Shown piece by piece: positions 28,425 to 37,044 of a stretch of DNA of 64,000 bases. The notes under the pieces were generated by a model. It searched no databases and was not told the origin of the DNA. It saw only the letters and a program-made list of their open reading frames with translations. Numbering within the stretch: the stretch's first letter is position 1; each line of letters begins with the position of its first letter. Made by a program: the position numbers and the translations under genes. Source of the DNA: Paenilisteria newyorkensis (GTDB taxonomy: Bacteria > Bacillota > Bacilli > Lactobacillales > Listeriaceae); contig NZ_JNFB01000012.1 of assembly GCF_000766145.1 (NCBI RefSeq), forward strand, positions 186,001 to 250,000, read 5' to 3'.

Positions 28425-29948
28425 ATGCAAAAATTAATCCAGTTTATCGTTATTTTAGTCATGTTTGCTCTAGTTGGATATTTCCTATTTACATGGTCAG
28501 GAGCTATCTTAACGTGGGCAACAATTATTGGGGAAGTGTTCGCAGTTGTCATCGCCGTACGCCTGCTTCTCTGGGATCAAAGAAATACCACATCAAAAAT
28601 TGCTTGGTTAGCCGCTGTCTTTGTCTTGCCAGTACTCGGCGTCGTGCTCTACCTATTCTTCGGTAGAAACCCACAAAATCGAATTTTCACAGCGAATCAA
28701 GTAAAAGAAAAAGAAAAACTAATCGAGGCAATACATAATTTGCCGATTCCACAGTCCGATAAAGAACTACCAGAACTATCAAAAAGTTTGTATTCACTGA
28801 CCGATATCAGGCCGATAAACGGCAACAAAGTAACCATCCTAACCAATGGCCAAGAGACATTCCCAGCCATTTTAGAAGCCTTGCGCAAGGCCACAGATCA
28901 TATTCACATTCAATATTACATCTATCGCCAAGACGAGATTTCCACTGAAATTCGCGATATTTTGATTGAAAAAGCGAAGGCTGGAGTCACCGTCCGTTTC
29001 CTATTCGATGGCATGGGCTCCGCGCACCTGAAAGAGGAATTTTTAGAACCACTAAAACAAGCGGGCGCAACGGTCTACGCCTATGATCCCGTGCGTTCTA
29101 TCTGGATTGCGCGTACTGCGAACCTCAGAAATCACCGCAAAATGATTATTATCGATAGCAAAATCGGTTTTACCGGAGGTCTTAACGTCGGTGAAGAATA
29201 CCGCAGCAATACGCCAGATTTCGAAGTGTGGCGCGATACCCACGTGAAAATCGAAGGAACCGGCGTCCTCGAGCTACAAGAATCCTTCCTATTTGACTGG
29301 GTTTACATGGAAAACCGTGCCGGTGCAGCTGACGAATTCATCAGTGAAGCAGGAATTGCACGCTATCTAAGCGCCCAGCAAGCCGAAGACACCGATGATT
29401 GGGTGCAAATCGTATACGGCGGTCCATACGATAAAGAGAAGTGGGTGCGCGATTCCATGCTTGATCTCATGGATTCCGCGAAGAAATCAGTCTGGATTGC
29501 GAGTCCCTATTTTGTACCAGATGAAGAATCACTTGCCGTTATCCGCCGTGTATCGATGAGTGGTATAGATGTCCGCGTCATTGTGCCCGGTAAAGGCGAC
29601 CGCGGCGTTTCTTTCCACGGAAGTAATGCCTACATCCAAACCATGATTGACGCCGGTGCAAAAATGTATTCCTACCGCGATGACTCATTCATTCATGCAA
29701 AAGTGATGCTTGTCGATGGTGAACGCGCAGCAGTCGGAACCGCGAATTTTGATATCCGTAGTTTCCGTTTAAATCACGAACTCATGGTATTCCTATACGA
29801 TCGCAGTGACGCGGTTGTACAATTAGAACGCGATTTCAATGCGGACTTCCTAGAAAGCCACTTATTTACAGAAGCAGAAATGAAGGCGAAATCCAAAACA
29901 CAACGCATGAAGGAAACATTAGCCAGCTTACTATCACCAATACTATAA
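28425..29948 (+). CDS. cls: Cardiolipin synthase
   Basis: 507 residues. It condenses two phosphatidylglycerols to cardiolipin at the membrane. Two N-terminal membrane segments (LIQFIVILVMFALVGYFLF, ATIIGEVFAVVIAVRLLLW) are followed by two phospholipase-D domains, each with an HKD motif: NHRKMIIIDSKIGFTGGLN and HAKVMLVDGERAAVGTANFD. The length is typical for bacterial ClsA. AAAGGGAGCC precedes the ATG. A TATAAT at 28388-28393, with AGGACA 17 bases before it, is a plausible promoter. It is a single-gene unit. Confidence 0.93.
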   Translation: MQKLIQFIVILVMFALVGYFLFTWSGAILTWATIIGEVFAVVIAVRLLLWDQRNTTSKIAWLAAVFVLPVLGVVLYLFFGRNPQNRIFTANQVKEKEKLIEAIHNLPIPQSDKELPELSKSLYSLTDIRPINGNKVTILTNGQETFPAILEALRKATDHIHIQYYIYRQDEISTEIRDILIEKAKAGVTVRFLFDGMGSAHLKEEFLEPLKQAGATVYAYDPVRSIWIARTANLRNHRKMIIIDSKIGFTGGLNVGEEYRSNTPDFEVWRDTHVKIEGTGVLELQESFLFDWVYMENRAGAADEFISEAGIARYLSAQQAEDTDDWVQIVYGGPYDKEKWVRDSMLDLMDSAKKSVWIASPYFVPDEESLAVIRRVSMSGIDVRVIVPGKGDRGVSFHGSNAYIQTMIDAGAKMYSYRDDSFIHAKVMLVDGERAAVGTANFDIRSFRLNHELMVFLYDRSDAVVQLERDFNADFLESHLFTEAEMKAKSKTQRMKETLASLLSPIL

Positions 29949-30036
29949 AATCAGTAATGCTAGGTGAACGTATTATAGTCTCATTCGGACTAGTGTGCCA
30001 ATTAGAATCTTATAAGTAAGAGGCTAGGGAGAAAGG

Positions 30037-30111
30037 GCCACTAAAATGAAATTAAGCAGGGATCTCGTATTCGCCATTTTCTCTAGTGGCTCTATATAAT
30101 GATCCCTGCTT
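30037..30111. other. Interleaved inverted repeats (possible pseudoknot or alternative hairpins)
   Basis: GCCACTA (30037-30043) pairs with TAGTGGC (30084-30090). AAGCAGGGATC (30054-30064) pairs perfectly with GATCCCTGCTT (30101-30111). The order is A, B, A', B', so both stems can form only as an H-type pseudoknot; otherwise they compete. It lies in the 217-base gap between cls and a convergent small secreted-protein gene. No U-run follows either stem. Confidence 0.5.
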
Positions 30112-30165
30112 ATCTATTATTGAAGCTGAATTTTAATTATATCTCAGCCCCTTTGCATGTTAAGG

Positions 30166-30672
30166 CTATATTTTCTTCCAAGAATATTCCCAGTGATTAA
30201 AGGATTTGACTGTTGCTGTTGAGTAAGTATTAGTTGCTTCTGTTATTCCACCTGTGCGATAGTATTTTCTTTGCTTCACTGTGTAAACATTATAGACAGG
30301 GCGATAAATTATTTGATACTTCTTACCTGAAGGGATGTTAACTGAATAACTTGTTCCATATGTTTTTGATTCCCCAATCGTAATATTCAATGAAGATCCA
30401 ATAGCTTTTTTCCCTATTGGAAAACTTCCAGAAATAGAGCTAGTGACATTGATATCCTTTGTTTTAGATTGATTTATATTGAGCGTCGCAGGACCTTTTC
30501 CAGAAGGACCATTTCTCCAAGGACCTGTACTTGTGCCAGTTTTCTTTTTACTTGAAATTTTCCAAACTGTCTCTGTGTTGTAAATGATGGCTTTAGCATT
30601 AATAAATGAGGGAGATATAACTGTTCCAAAAACCAAAATTGATGCTAATAAGACTTGAATAATTTTTTTCAT
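30166..30672 (-). CDS. Small secreted protein of unknown family
   Basis: 168 residues. A clear signal peptide (MKKIIQVLLASILVFGTVIS, cleavage near INAKA) is followed by a 140-residue mature protein rich in Ser, Thr, Lys and Tyr with strongly alternating strands (DINVTSSISGSFPIG, GSSLNITIGESKTYGTSYSV, KKYQIIYRPVYNVYTVKQRK). The alternating Ser/Thr pattern and IPSGKKYQIIYRP recall the strand region of aerolysin/MTX-type beta-pore proteins, but this is a weak impression. I chose ATG 30672 because AGGAG lies 8 bases upstream; a GTG nine bases earlier is too close to it. It stands alone between cls and a small coiled-coil gene. Confidence 0.7.
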   Translation of the reverse strand: MKKIIQVLLASILVFGTVISPSFINAKAIIYNTETVWKISSKKKTGTSTGPWRNGPSGKGPATLNINQSKTKDINVTSSISGSFPIGKKAIGSSLNITIGESKTYGTSYSVNIPSGKKYQIIYRPVYNVYTVKQRKYYRTGGITEATNTYSTATVKSFNHWEYSWKKI

Positions 30673-30765
30673 GATGTTCACTCCTATTTTTTTATATTAT
30701 TTAACACATTTTATTCTGACATATAAAAATTATAATTGATACTTTTATTTTAAATTAACTTTTGC

Positions 30766-30795
30766 TTGGCTAATTCATACATTATTTGTTATAAT
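30766..30795 (+). promoter_or_regulatory. Promoter of the small coiled-coil gene
   Basis: TTGGCT (30766-30771), 18 bases, TATAAT (30790-30795). The transcript would start near 30802. Confidence 0.55.
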
Positions 30796-30847
30796 TGTAA
30801 GGCACGATAGATATAGAAAAATGAAAACAAAGGATGGTGCTATTCAT

Positions 30848-31033
30848 ATGCAATCACGGGATGCATTGAAAGATGGCGAGAAAGATAATGTATGGGCGGA
30901 GTGCTCAGAAGCATTTCAAGTAATTATCGATCGCATGCGGGAGCAGACAGAGGAACAACAACAAAGACTCCAAAAAACAATCGATATGTTTAAAGAGAGA
31001 CAAAGAGAATTGCAAGAAGAGATGGATAAGTAA
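30848..31033 (+). CDS. Small charged coiled-coil protein, unknown
   Basis: 61 residues from ATG 30848 (70 if ATG 30821 is used). The C-terminal 40 residues are a heptad-like helix (IDRMREQTEEQQQRLQKTID and onward, ending EEMDK). It has no signal or membrane segment. AAAGGATGGTG lies 9-14 bases before 30848, while 30821 has no ribosome binding site. A good promoter and a strong terminator frame it as its own transcription unit, which supports a real gene. Function unknown. Confidence 0.6.
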   Translation: MQSRDALKDGEKDNVWAECSEAFQVIIDRMREQTEEQQQRLQKTIDMFKERQRELQEEMDK

Positions 31034-31052
31034 GGCTATGTCATTCATGATG

Positions 31053-31090
31053 AAAAGCTGGGACCCGCATACAAGGTTCCAGCTTTTTTT
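31053..31090 (+). terminator. Strong terminator after the coiled-coil gene
   Basis: A 13-base stem (31053-31065 with 31075-31087, one G-U pair) is built on AAAAGCTGGGACC and followed by Ts. Confidence 0.85.
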
Positions 31091-31150
31091 GTTCGCTTAA
31101 AAAGGCGTATGACGTAGCTAGAAATGCTCATTATCTTATTATCTGACAAG

Positions 31151-31194
31151 AAATAACCCACATTGATAAACCTTCACCAATGTGGGTTATAAAA
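31151..31194 (-). terminator. Terminator of the GH101/GH129-like lipoprotein gene
   Basis: ATAACCCACATTG (31153-31165) pairs perfectly with CAATGTGGGTTAT (31178-31190). On the minus strand it is followed by TTTCTTG; A-rich on the other side, so it may work both ways. Confidence 0.75.
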
Positions 31195-31202
31195 TCTATT
31201 TT

Positions 31203-33530
31203 TTACTCTAAATGATCCGTTGAAATAGTTGTTTTTTTGCCGTTGTTGATAATCAGTGCAGTATGAGCTGGAATTGACTGTTTATTGGACTGGAAATCTT
31301 TATTAGAAAAATTAGCGATCACTTGTAAATCAGAACCGAATTCTGTTTTTTGAACAAGGCGATCTGTATCAAGGGTTTGGAAATTCGTCATCTCATGCCG
31401 CAACGCCTCTTGTTGGAACGGTGTCCAGTTTTTCATATTGGCAGTAATGTCTGCTTGATGCAGCTTCCAGTTTGCTTCGTCCAAATGGAACAATGGCGGC
31501 GTGTTATACAAATATTCCTTGAGACGGCGCTCACCAGTCTGTCCCTTGACCTTGTAACTATCCCATTCCCAGTGATGTGTCGTGATAACCGAACGATTAT
31601 ACACCAATTTAAAAAGTGGAATCGAATACACCGGGCTCGTATAGATTGGCTTATATTCTTCTTTAATCGGAACAATTTTACTGTATCGCGTCGGGATTGA
31701 GCCATCCATCGAAGCGTATTTCCCTATAAAATAAGGACTGTCCTCATTCTCGCGCATATCAGGATCATCCCATTTAATCACAGGTGTCTCCAAACCATGG
31801 GCAAACGCAATATCAGAAGCAGCATAGTCATTGCCACCCTCTGAGCCAATAACAAATCCTTTTTTATTTAAATAATTCAGGCGTTTCATTCGAGCTGCCG
31901 CGTCTTCTTTTTGTGTCGTAGGATGTGCTTTGGCAAAATCATCATGCAGTTCTCCCGCAGCATCAACGTCCATAAACCATGAATTAAAACCAATGCCTTC
32001 TGCCAAAATGCCGTCAACACGCGCTTTAACAGCATCAAAAACGAGCGTTGGATTTATTTTCCGCCCTTTGCCGAGAAAACCGGTAAGCTTCTCGCCTTGC
32101 TCATTTTCGACAGTAGCGTCCTCGTATAGCTTCGGATCGGGGAAAGATGCCGTGTTCCAATCGATACTCGCGTCCTGTTGAATGGATTGATAAGAATCGT
32201 ATGGCCCCATGAGATACCCAGCTTTAACCGCTGCATCTACGGAAGCGGGATTCATCAAGCCATTCACCCAGTTAGGAAGGCCAAGCCATGCTTTTTTTAT
32301 GCCCGCCTGCTCCATTTCTTGAATGATTTGAGTGGCATTAGATTGTCCCCATTCATCCACGGGTGTAGTCAAACCACTGATATGGCTACTTATCAGATGT
32401 TTATTCAAATCATAACGTTCCTGCTCATTCAGGTTTGCCACGCCCTTATCAATGTATTTTTTAGCAGTAGTATCTGGATTTTTAAAGATAGCAGGGTTGT
32501 ATAATTGCGGCATTTGCAGGATATATTGAAACGAATTCAGCATCATATTTTTTTCGTATTGATACATCTCGCCATTTTTAATATTCGCTAAAACAGTTCT
32601 ATATTCCGTAGCCCCATCTTCACCGTATTTATCAAGCAAGGTTCCCATCCATTCAAAAAGCGGGTCATCGATAGAAGTCTTCAATTTGTTCCAATGCATA
32701 TCGGCGTCCGTTAAAACGCGGCTATTCCAAAGATAGGCATGGGGTGCTCCGTATAGTTTCTTTATCTCAGGATTTTGCTTTTCTTTTTCGGCTAAAGTGG
32801 TGAATTGATGCTGCTCTTTTATATAATTTTGATAGTTTTTTGCGATCGCTACAGGATTGTTATCTGTGATGAAAATGCTATATTTGTAGTCTTTTTCTTT
32901 ATTTACAGAGGAAAATGTATGGTTAATGCTGAACTGAATCGCCGGATCTGTATGGAATAAAATATCATTATTGAACGTATCAGGCATCACGTAAGACGCA
33001 GCGAACTTCTCTTTATTCAATGTGAAAAACTTCATCGAAAAGTATTCGTTCATCGTTTGTTCCTTATCTGTGGTGAAAAATTTCTTCCAAGCGGGATCGT
33101 TTTGAGGAATCTGTTTTCCTTCTGAAATAGGAAGTGTATACGTAGGTGCATCGACACGTGGCCATTCAAAATGGGATGTCTTTGGATTGGTGGAATGGAT
33201 TTTAACGTCCAGTGATTTCACTTGTTTTTTGATGGTGACATGTAGCTTTTCATCGGGATAATCCCAACTGGTTTCTGTTTTTGTTTTTTTGAGGTTTGTC
33301 ACTTTGCGTTTGGCTTGAGGTTCGGCAATGGTTTCTGTGGTGCCATCTTTGGTTACTTTTAATTCGAATGTCTCAGGAATGGCTTCATACGTGAAATTTC
33401 CTTGAGCGTATTCGGTGCGTTTATTATTTTCCTTGTCGATTTGTGATGGTGTCTTAGCGCTGGATTTGTGTGAGCAGGCAGTGCCGATAATTAGAATCAG
33501 CGCCATACTTACGATTATCATTTTTTTCAT
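31203..33530 (-). CDS. Lipoprotein, GH101/GH129-like glycoside hydrolase
   Basis: 775 residues with lipobox GTAC (Cys about 19). An N-terminal beta domain (about 50-330) precedes a TIM-barrel-like part (about 380-640) with GIKKAWLGLPNW, GYLMGPYDSY, GFNSWFMDVDAAGEL and GFVIGSEGGNDYA, then a small C-terminal beta domain. The Asp of FMDVD and the Glu of GSEGG, about 45-50 residues apart, could be nucleophile and acid/base of a retaining glycosidase like the endo-/exo-alpha-N-acetylgalactosaminidases (GH101/GH129 and related). It would act outside the cell on O-glycans or teichoic-acid-type polymers; the substrate is inferred. AAGGAGGAATAG precedes the ATG. Neighbours are unrelated. Confidence 0.7.
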   Translation of the reverse strand: MKKMIIVSMALILIIGTACSHKSSAKTPSQIDKENNKRTEYAQGNFTYEAIPETFELKVTKDGTTETIAEPQAKRKVTNLKKTKTETSWDYPDEKLHVTIKKQVKSLDVKIHSTNPKTSHFEWPRVDAPTYTLPISEGKQIPQNDPAWKKFFTTDKEQTMNEYFSMKFFTLNKEKFAASYVMPDTFNNDILFHTDPAIQFSINHTFSSVNKEKDYKYSIFITDNNPVAIAKNYQNYIKEQHQFTTLAEKEKQNPEIKKLYGAPHAYLWNSRVLTDADMHWNKLKTSIDDPLFEWMGTLLDKYGEDGATEYRTVLANIKNGEMYQYEKNMMLNSFQYILQMPQLYNPAIFKNPDTTAKKYIDKGVANLNEQERYDLNKHLISSHISGLTTPVDEWGQSNATQIIQEMEQAGIKKAWLGLPNWVNGLMNPASVDAAVKAGYLMGPYDSYQSIQQDASIDWNTASFPDPKLYEDATVENEQGEKLTGFLGKGRKINPTLVFDAVKARVDGILAEGIGFNSWFMDVDAAGELHDDFAKAHPTTQKEDAAARMKRLNYLNKKGFVIGSEGGNDYAASDIAFAHGLETPVIKWDDPDMRENEDSPYFIGKYASMDGSIPTRYSKIVPIKEEYKPIYTSPVYSIPLFKLVYNRSVITTHHWEWDSYKVKGQTGERRLKEYLYNTPPLFHLDEANWKLHQADITANMKNWTPFQQEALRHEMTNFQTLDTDRLVQKTEFGSDLQVIANFSNKDFQSNKQSIPAHTALIINNGKKTTISTDHLE

Positions 33531-33655
33531 ATCTCTATTCCTCCTTGGTTGGTTCGAGGATAACTATAGCATTCTTATGTGACGTTAGTTTGACGATATA
33601 AGATTATTTCCCGGGAAATAAATGATATAATGGGAGCAAAAGGGGGGCTATGGAA

Positions 33656-34528
33656 ATGAAGGTATATCATTATGATGCATTTAGTAACGTTCCGGGAAAA
33701 GGGAATCCAGCAGGTGTTGTGTTGGATGCAGACACATTAACGGCAGAAAAGATGCAAGAAATCGCGGAAAAAGTAGGCTTTAATGAAACAGCTTTTGCGA
33801 TGAAATCCGAGGTAGCAGACATTCGATTGCGTTATTTTACGCCAGGTCATGAGATGGATCTTTGTGGTCACGGCACGATGGCTGCTATTCAAGCATTAAG
33901 CGAGCATCATTTTTTGACTGAAAAAGCGAAAATACGGGTAGAGACTAAAGTGGGTATTTTAGAAGTGGAAATCAAGTATTCCGAAGATGGACAACGATGG
34001 ATGACGATGCAGCAGGCACCCGCCGTTTTTGAAAGTTTTGCAGGTTCACGTGTTGATTTAGCAGAAGTGATTGGCGTAACAGAAAGCGAGTTATCTGATG
34101 AATGGCCGATTATGTATGGAAATACTGGTATTTGGACACTGCTCGTACCGATGAAAGAACTGGCGAGTTTCAAGCGGATGAAGCCAGATAATGCTAGATT
34201 TCCAGAAGTTCTGCAAGAGATGCCACGCGCTTCGATTCATCCTTTTTGCTTAGAGACAATCCATCCTGATGCAGCGATGCATGCCCGCCATTTTTCCTCT
34301 CCGTTTTCTGGCACAATAGAAGATCCGGTGACAGGAACGGCATCGGGTGTTATGGGCGCCTATTATGCGAAATATATCAAGGACACGCAACATATTGTGG
34401 TAGAACAAGGCGCGGAGATGGGACGTGATGGGAAAGTCATGGTCCATATTGATAAAAAGGAAACTACTTATGCGATCCAGGTTACAGGAACGGCCGTTTT
34501 GGTAGATGAAGTAGGAGAATTCTACTAA
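33656..34528 (+). CDS. PhzF family isomerase
   Basis: 290 residues. It has the two-lobed diaminopimelate-epimerase-like fold marks: GNPAGVVL at about 17, the catalytic Glu in FNETAF (about 46), DLCGHGTMAAI, and EDPVTGTASGVMGAYY in the second lobe. I chose ATG 33656 because AGGGGGG ends 9 bases before it; ATG 33650 is only 3 away. TATAAT at 33626-33631 suggests its own promoter. The enzymes are cytoplasmic and the substrate varies, so none is assigned. Confidence 0.88.
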   Translation: MKVYHYDAFSNVPGKGNPAGVVLDADTLTAEKMQEIAEKVGFNETAFAMKSEVADIRLRYFTPGHEMDLCGHGTMAAIQALSEHHFLTEKAKIRVETKVGILEVEIKYSEDGQRWMTMQQAPAVFESFAGSRVDLAEVIGVTESELSDEWPIMYGNTGIWTLLVPMKELASFKRMKPDNARFPEVLQEMPRASIHPFCLETIHPDAAMHARHFSSPFSGTIEDPVTGTASGVMGAYYAKYIKDTQHIVVEQGAEMGRDGKVMVHIDKKETTYAIQVTGTAVLVDEVGEFY

Positions 34529-34584
34529 ACTCTGCTATAATGAAAGACATGTTAGCTATTATGTAAGATTGGGAGATGAAAACA

Positions 34585-35322
34585 ATGTTAAAAAAACTGA
34601 AAGGGCTTAGCGTCGCACAATGGATTGCGATCTTTATTTTCGTCTCAATGGGGATTTCGATGATTTTTATCACGGTTGAAATTTTCCTAGCGCCGATAGA
34701 GCAAACGCCGGGGCAGCCGAAAGTGACACTGCGAAGCGACTATATTTTCTTACTGTTTGAGTGTGTATTGGGAGTCATTATTTTACTATTACCGACCATT
34801 TTATCCCACCGATTTAAATTTGAAATACCAGGTTTGGTCTATATTTTATTCTTAGTTTTCTTGTACGCATCCATCTATCTAGGTACCGTTCAAAAATTCT
34901 ATTCCACGGTTCCTCATTGGGACAAAATTCTGCATACGTTCAGTGGTGCCATGCTCGGTGCCATTGGTTTCTCTTTCGTCAACTTGCTCAATAATGATAA
35001 GCATGTCGTGATGAAGATGAAACCAGGCTTTATCTCTGTATTTGCCTTCTGTTTTGCTGTCACATTAGGCGCTTTTTGGGAGATTTATGAGTATACATTT
35101 GATGGCTTAATGAACTTGAATATGCAGCGTTATGCAATGTCTAATGGCACACCACTTGTTGGGCGCGCAGCTTTAGCAGACACGATGGGAGATATTATTG
35201 TTGATGTTCTCGGTTCACTGGTCTTTGTTCTCATTGGCTACTGGTCACTGAAAAAAGGTCGACCATGGATGGTAAATTTTGAATTTAAGAAGAAAAAACC
35301 GAAAGAGGGAGTGGCAAAATGA
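34585..35322 (+). CDS. Membrane protein, DUF2238/YjdF-like
   Basis: 245 residues with six probable membrane segments ([110 protein letters not shown]). Conserved polar residues within the membrane ([33 protein letters not shown]) recall the YjdF/DUF2238 family. I chose ATG 34585, 9 bases after GGGAG; ATG 34576 abuts that site. It overlaps the VOC gene downstream by 4 bases (ATGA). Function unknown. Confidence 0.75.
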   Translation: MLKKLKGLSVAQWIAIFIFVSMGISMIFITVEIFLAPIEQTPGQPKVTLRSDYIFLLFECVLGVIILLLPTILSHRFKFEIPGLVYILFLVFLYASIYLGTVQKFYSTVPHWDKILHTFSGAMLGAIGFSFVNLLNNDKHVVMKMKPGFISVFAFCFAVTLGAFWEIYEYTFDGLMNLNMQRYAMSNGTPLVGRAALADTMGDIIVDVLGSLVFVLIGYWSLKKGRPWMVNFEFKKKKPKEGVAK

Positions 35323-35699
35323 AGATAGAACACGTAGCGATTTGGGTGGCGGATATCGAGCAAGCGAAGCGTTTTTATACGGCTTATTTTGAAGGAGTCG
35401 CAAACGATAAATACACGAATGAAGCGAAAGGCTTTTCTTCCTACTTTATCAGCTATCCTACAGGCGCTAGACTCGAAATTATGCAGCGTACAGACATTAT
35501 CGATGCAAAAGAAAAACCATTATTAGGCTGGGCTCACATTGCTTTTTGTGTTGGTAGTAAAGAGCGTGTGGACGAGTTAACGAAACAGCTCCAAAAGGAT
35601 GGCTATACATTGGAGAGCGGTCCAAGAACAACTGGGGATGGCTATTATGAAAGTGTTATTTTAGATAGTGAAGGAAATCAAATTGAAATTACAGCTTAA
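35319..35699 (+). CDS. VOC family (glyoxalase-like) protein
   Basis: 126 residues, one vicinal-oxygen-chelate unit: start [24 protein letters not shown], middle GARLEIM, and end [17 protein letters not shown] with a metal-ligand Glu in the last strand. It overlaps the upstream membrane protein gene by ATGA, so the two are co-translated. It is possibly a lyase or dioxygenase for small electrophiles, or a binding protein; not assigned. Confidence 0.85.
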   Translation: MKIEHVAIWVADIEQAKRFYTAYFEGVANDKYTNEAKGFSSYFISYPTGARLEIMQRTDIIDAKEKPLLGWAHIAFCVGSKERVDELTKQLQKDGYTLESGPRTTGDGYYESVILDSEGNQIEITA

Positions 35700-35703
35700 C
35701 TAA

Positions 35704-35742
35704 AAAAGGGCGATGCGCAGATTTTCAGCGCATCGTCCTTTT
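35704..35742. terminator. Bidirectional terminator between convergent genes
   Basis: A 15-base stem, 35704-35718 with 35728-35742 (CGATGCGC / GCGCATCG core, AAAA and TTTT ends). It serves the VOC gene and the convergent Crp-family gene. Confidence 0.85.
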
Positions 35743-35744
35743 GG

Positions 35745-36401
35745 CTAGAGGGCGAGTGATTCATTATCAAAGACTAGTTCCCCGGTTTCAGTCCACTCAT
35801 TGCAAAGGATAGTGAATGTTTTGGTGCTTAAATTGGCGTAATTAGCCAACAATGTTTTAGAGAAATAATTAGGAATAACTAAAATACCATCCCGATATTC
35901 ACCAAAGAGACGAGCAACCTCTTTTAGGAGTACCAACAAACGGTGTTCTGCCGCTTCCTGTAAGAGCAGTGTTTTGTTAAATAGCATTTCTTCTTTTTTG
36001 TGATTATTTGCATATAGAAATAGCCAGCCTTCTTGGAAACCTAGCAACATTGTTAGCATATCGGCTCTATCAAACTCATAGACAGTTGTGGGCTGAAGTA
36101 CTTTTATCGTGTAGAAGGAGTTATCATTTGTATAAGGATTAGAGAGACCAACAATATTTTTCTCCCCCAAAAAACCAATAATATTTTTATCTCTGTTACA
36201 CGAAATCACGCCGCTCTCAATGAAATAAATATGTTTAAAAGGTTGGTTTTCGATAGAGATATGTGTATTTCTCTTCAAAGTGCGTTGTTTGTAAGGGATA
36301 CGATGCGTCAGTAGGAACTTTAAGAAGTGATCGTAGTCGAATTTTCCTTGTTCCATTTTTTCTAGGTGTATTTCTTTTAAGCTCTTTATTTTTTCTTCCA
36401 T
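35745..36401 (-). CDS. Crp/Fnr family transcriptional regulator (second in window)
   Basis: 218 residues. The N-terminal beta roll has HIYFIESGVISCNRDKNIIGFLGEKNIVG, followed by a dimer helix and a C-terminal HTH (about 175-205: NYFSKTLLANYANLSTKTFTILCNEW). It is distantly like the regulator at 15970 in size and layout. AAAGGTGG lies 8 bases before the ATG. It is convergent with the VOC operon and divergent from the small Fis-type gene at 36729, and may control its divergent neighbour. No classical cAMP-binding motif is visible. Confidence 0.8.
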   Translation of the reverse strand: MEEKIKSLKEIHLEKMEQGKFDYDHFLKFLLTHRIPYKQRTLKRNTHISIENQPFKHIYFIESGVISCNRDKNIIGFLGEKNIVGLSNPYTNDNSFYTIKVLQPTTVYEFDRADMLTMLLGFQEGWLFLYANNHKKEEMLFNKTLLLQEAAEHRLLVLLKEVARLFGEYRDGILVIPNYFSKTLLANYANLSTKTFTILCNEWTETGELVFDNESLAL

Positions 36402-36728
36402 TCATTCAGCCACCTTTCTTAATAATCTTATTATAGCACTAGTTTATCGGTCTTCTTTTTGGTAAAATGGCTACCTAGGATGATACGTGTAGCGAGAATA
36501 TAAATCTAGAACTATAAATAAAGGCCATATGTTTTTGAAACAGTCTATTTGTGACAGATATGTATTATTTATTTATGGGAGATGGAAGGTCATTTTATTG
36601 AATCAAGGCTATATATGGTGAAAAAATGTAGTTCTATATGAATAAAGAGGGAATATACTTATTTTTTCTTAGGCTTATTTTATGTTATAATATGTTCAAT
36701 GATGAGCAATTCGAGGAGGAGAATAAAT
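36402..36728. other. AT-rich divergent intergenic region
   Basis: 327 bases between the divergent Crp-family and Fis-type genes. It holds TAGAACTATA near 36507 matched by TAGTTCTATA near 36630 as a wide inverted repeat, a TTTGTGACAGATA motif (36548-36560) with a Crp-like TGTGA half-site, and TATAAT at 36686-36691 as -10 for the small gene. AGGAGGA (36714-36720) is its ribosome binding site. Confidence 0.5.
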
Positions 36729-36959
36729 GTGGTTAAGTTAACAAGAACTAAAAAATCTATTTCTACACTCGATATGTATTATGAAGAACATATAGATAAC
36801 TTCGTTGATTTGAAAACATATTTGTCTGAGGTAGAGGCCCATTGTATAAAAAAAATGATTGAGAGAAATGATGGGAACATGACGCAGGCCGCAATACAAC
36901 TTGGTATTCATCGCTCGATATTGTACCGAAAGTTGAACGGGTTTGATAAGAAAAAGTAA
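36729..36959 (+). CDS. Small Fis-type helix-turn-helix protein
   Basis: 76 residues from GTG 36729, which lies 8 bases after AGGAGGA; upstream ATG 36699 lies before that site and is unlikely. The C-terminal half (VEAHCIKKMIERNDGNMTQAAIQLGIHRSILYRKL) is a typical Fis/NtrC-type HTH_8 domain, here without any ATPase or sensor part. It is probably a small DNA-binding regulator or a decayed activator C-terminus kept as a gene. A promoter (TATAAT 36686-36691) is close upstream. CTTAC/GTAAG arms just after the stop belong to the next gene's control region. Confidence 0.8.
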   Translation: MVKLTRTKKSISTLDMYYEEHIDNFVDLKTYLSEVEAHCIKKMIERNDGNMTQAAIQLGIHRSILYRKLNGFDKKK

Positions 36960-36962
36960 ACA

Positions 36963-37028
36963 CTTACTAATTGTAAGCGTGAAGATGGACTTTTAATGGG
37001 AAATGTGTTGTAATGTTATTAGTTACAA
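36963..37028 (+). promoter_or_regulatory. Two palindromic operator-like sites before the CatE-like gene
   Basis: CTTAC-5-GTAAG at 36963-36977 and TTGTAA-9-TTACAA at 37008-37028. The TTACTAATTGTAA form resembles sites bound by quinone-sensing DUF24/MarR regulators such as YodB and CatR of Bacillus (from memory). The second site ends 16 bases before the start codon, a position suited to repression. Confidence 0.5.
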
Positions 37029-37044
37029 CGAAAGGGTGACCTAT

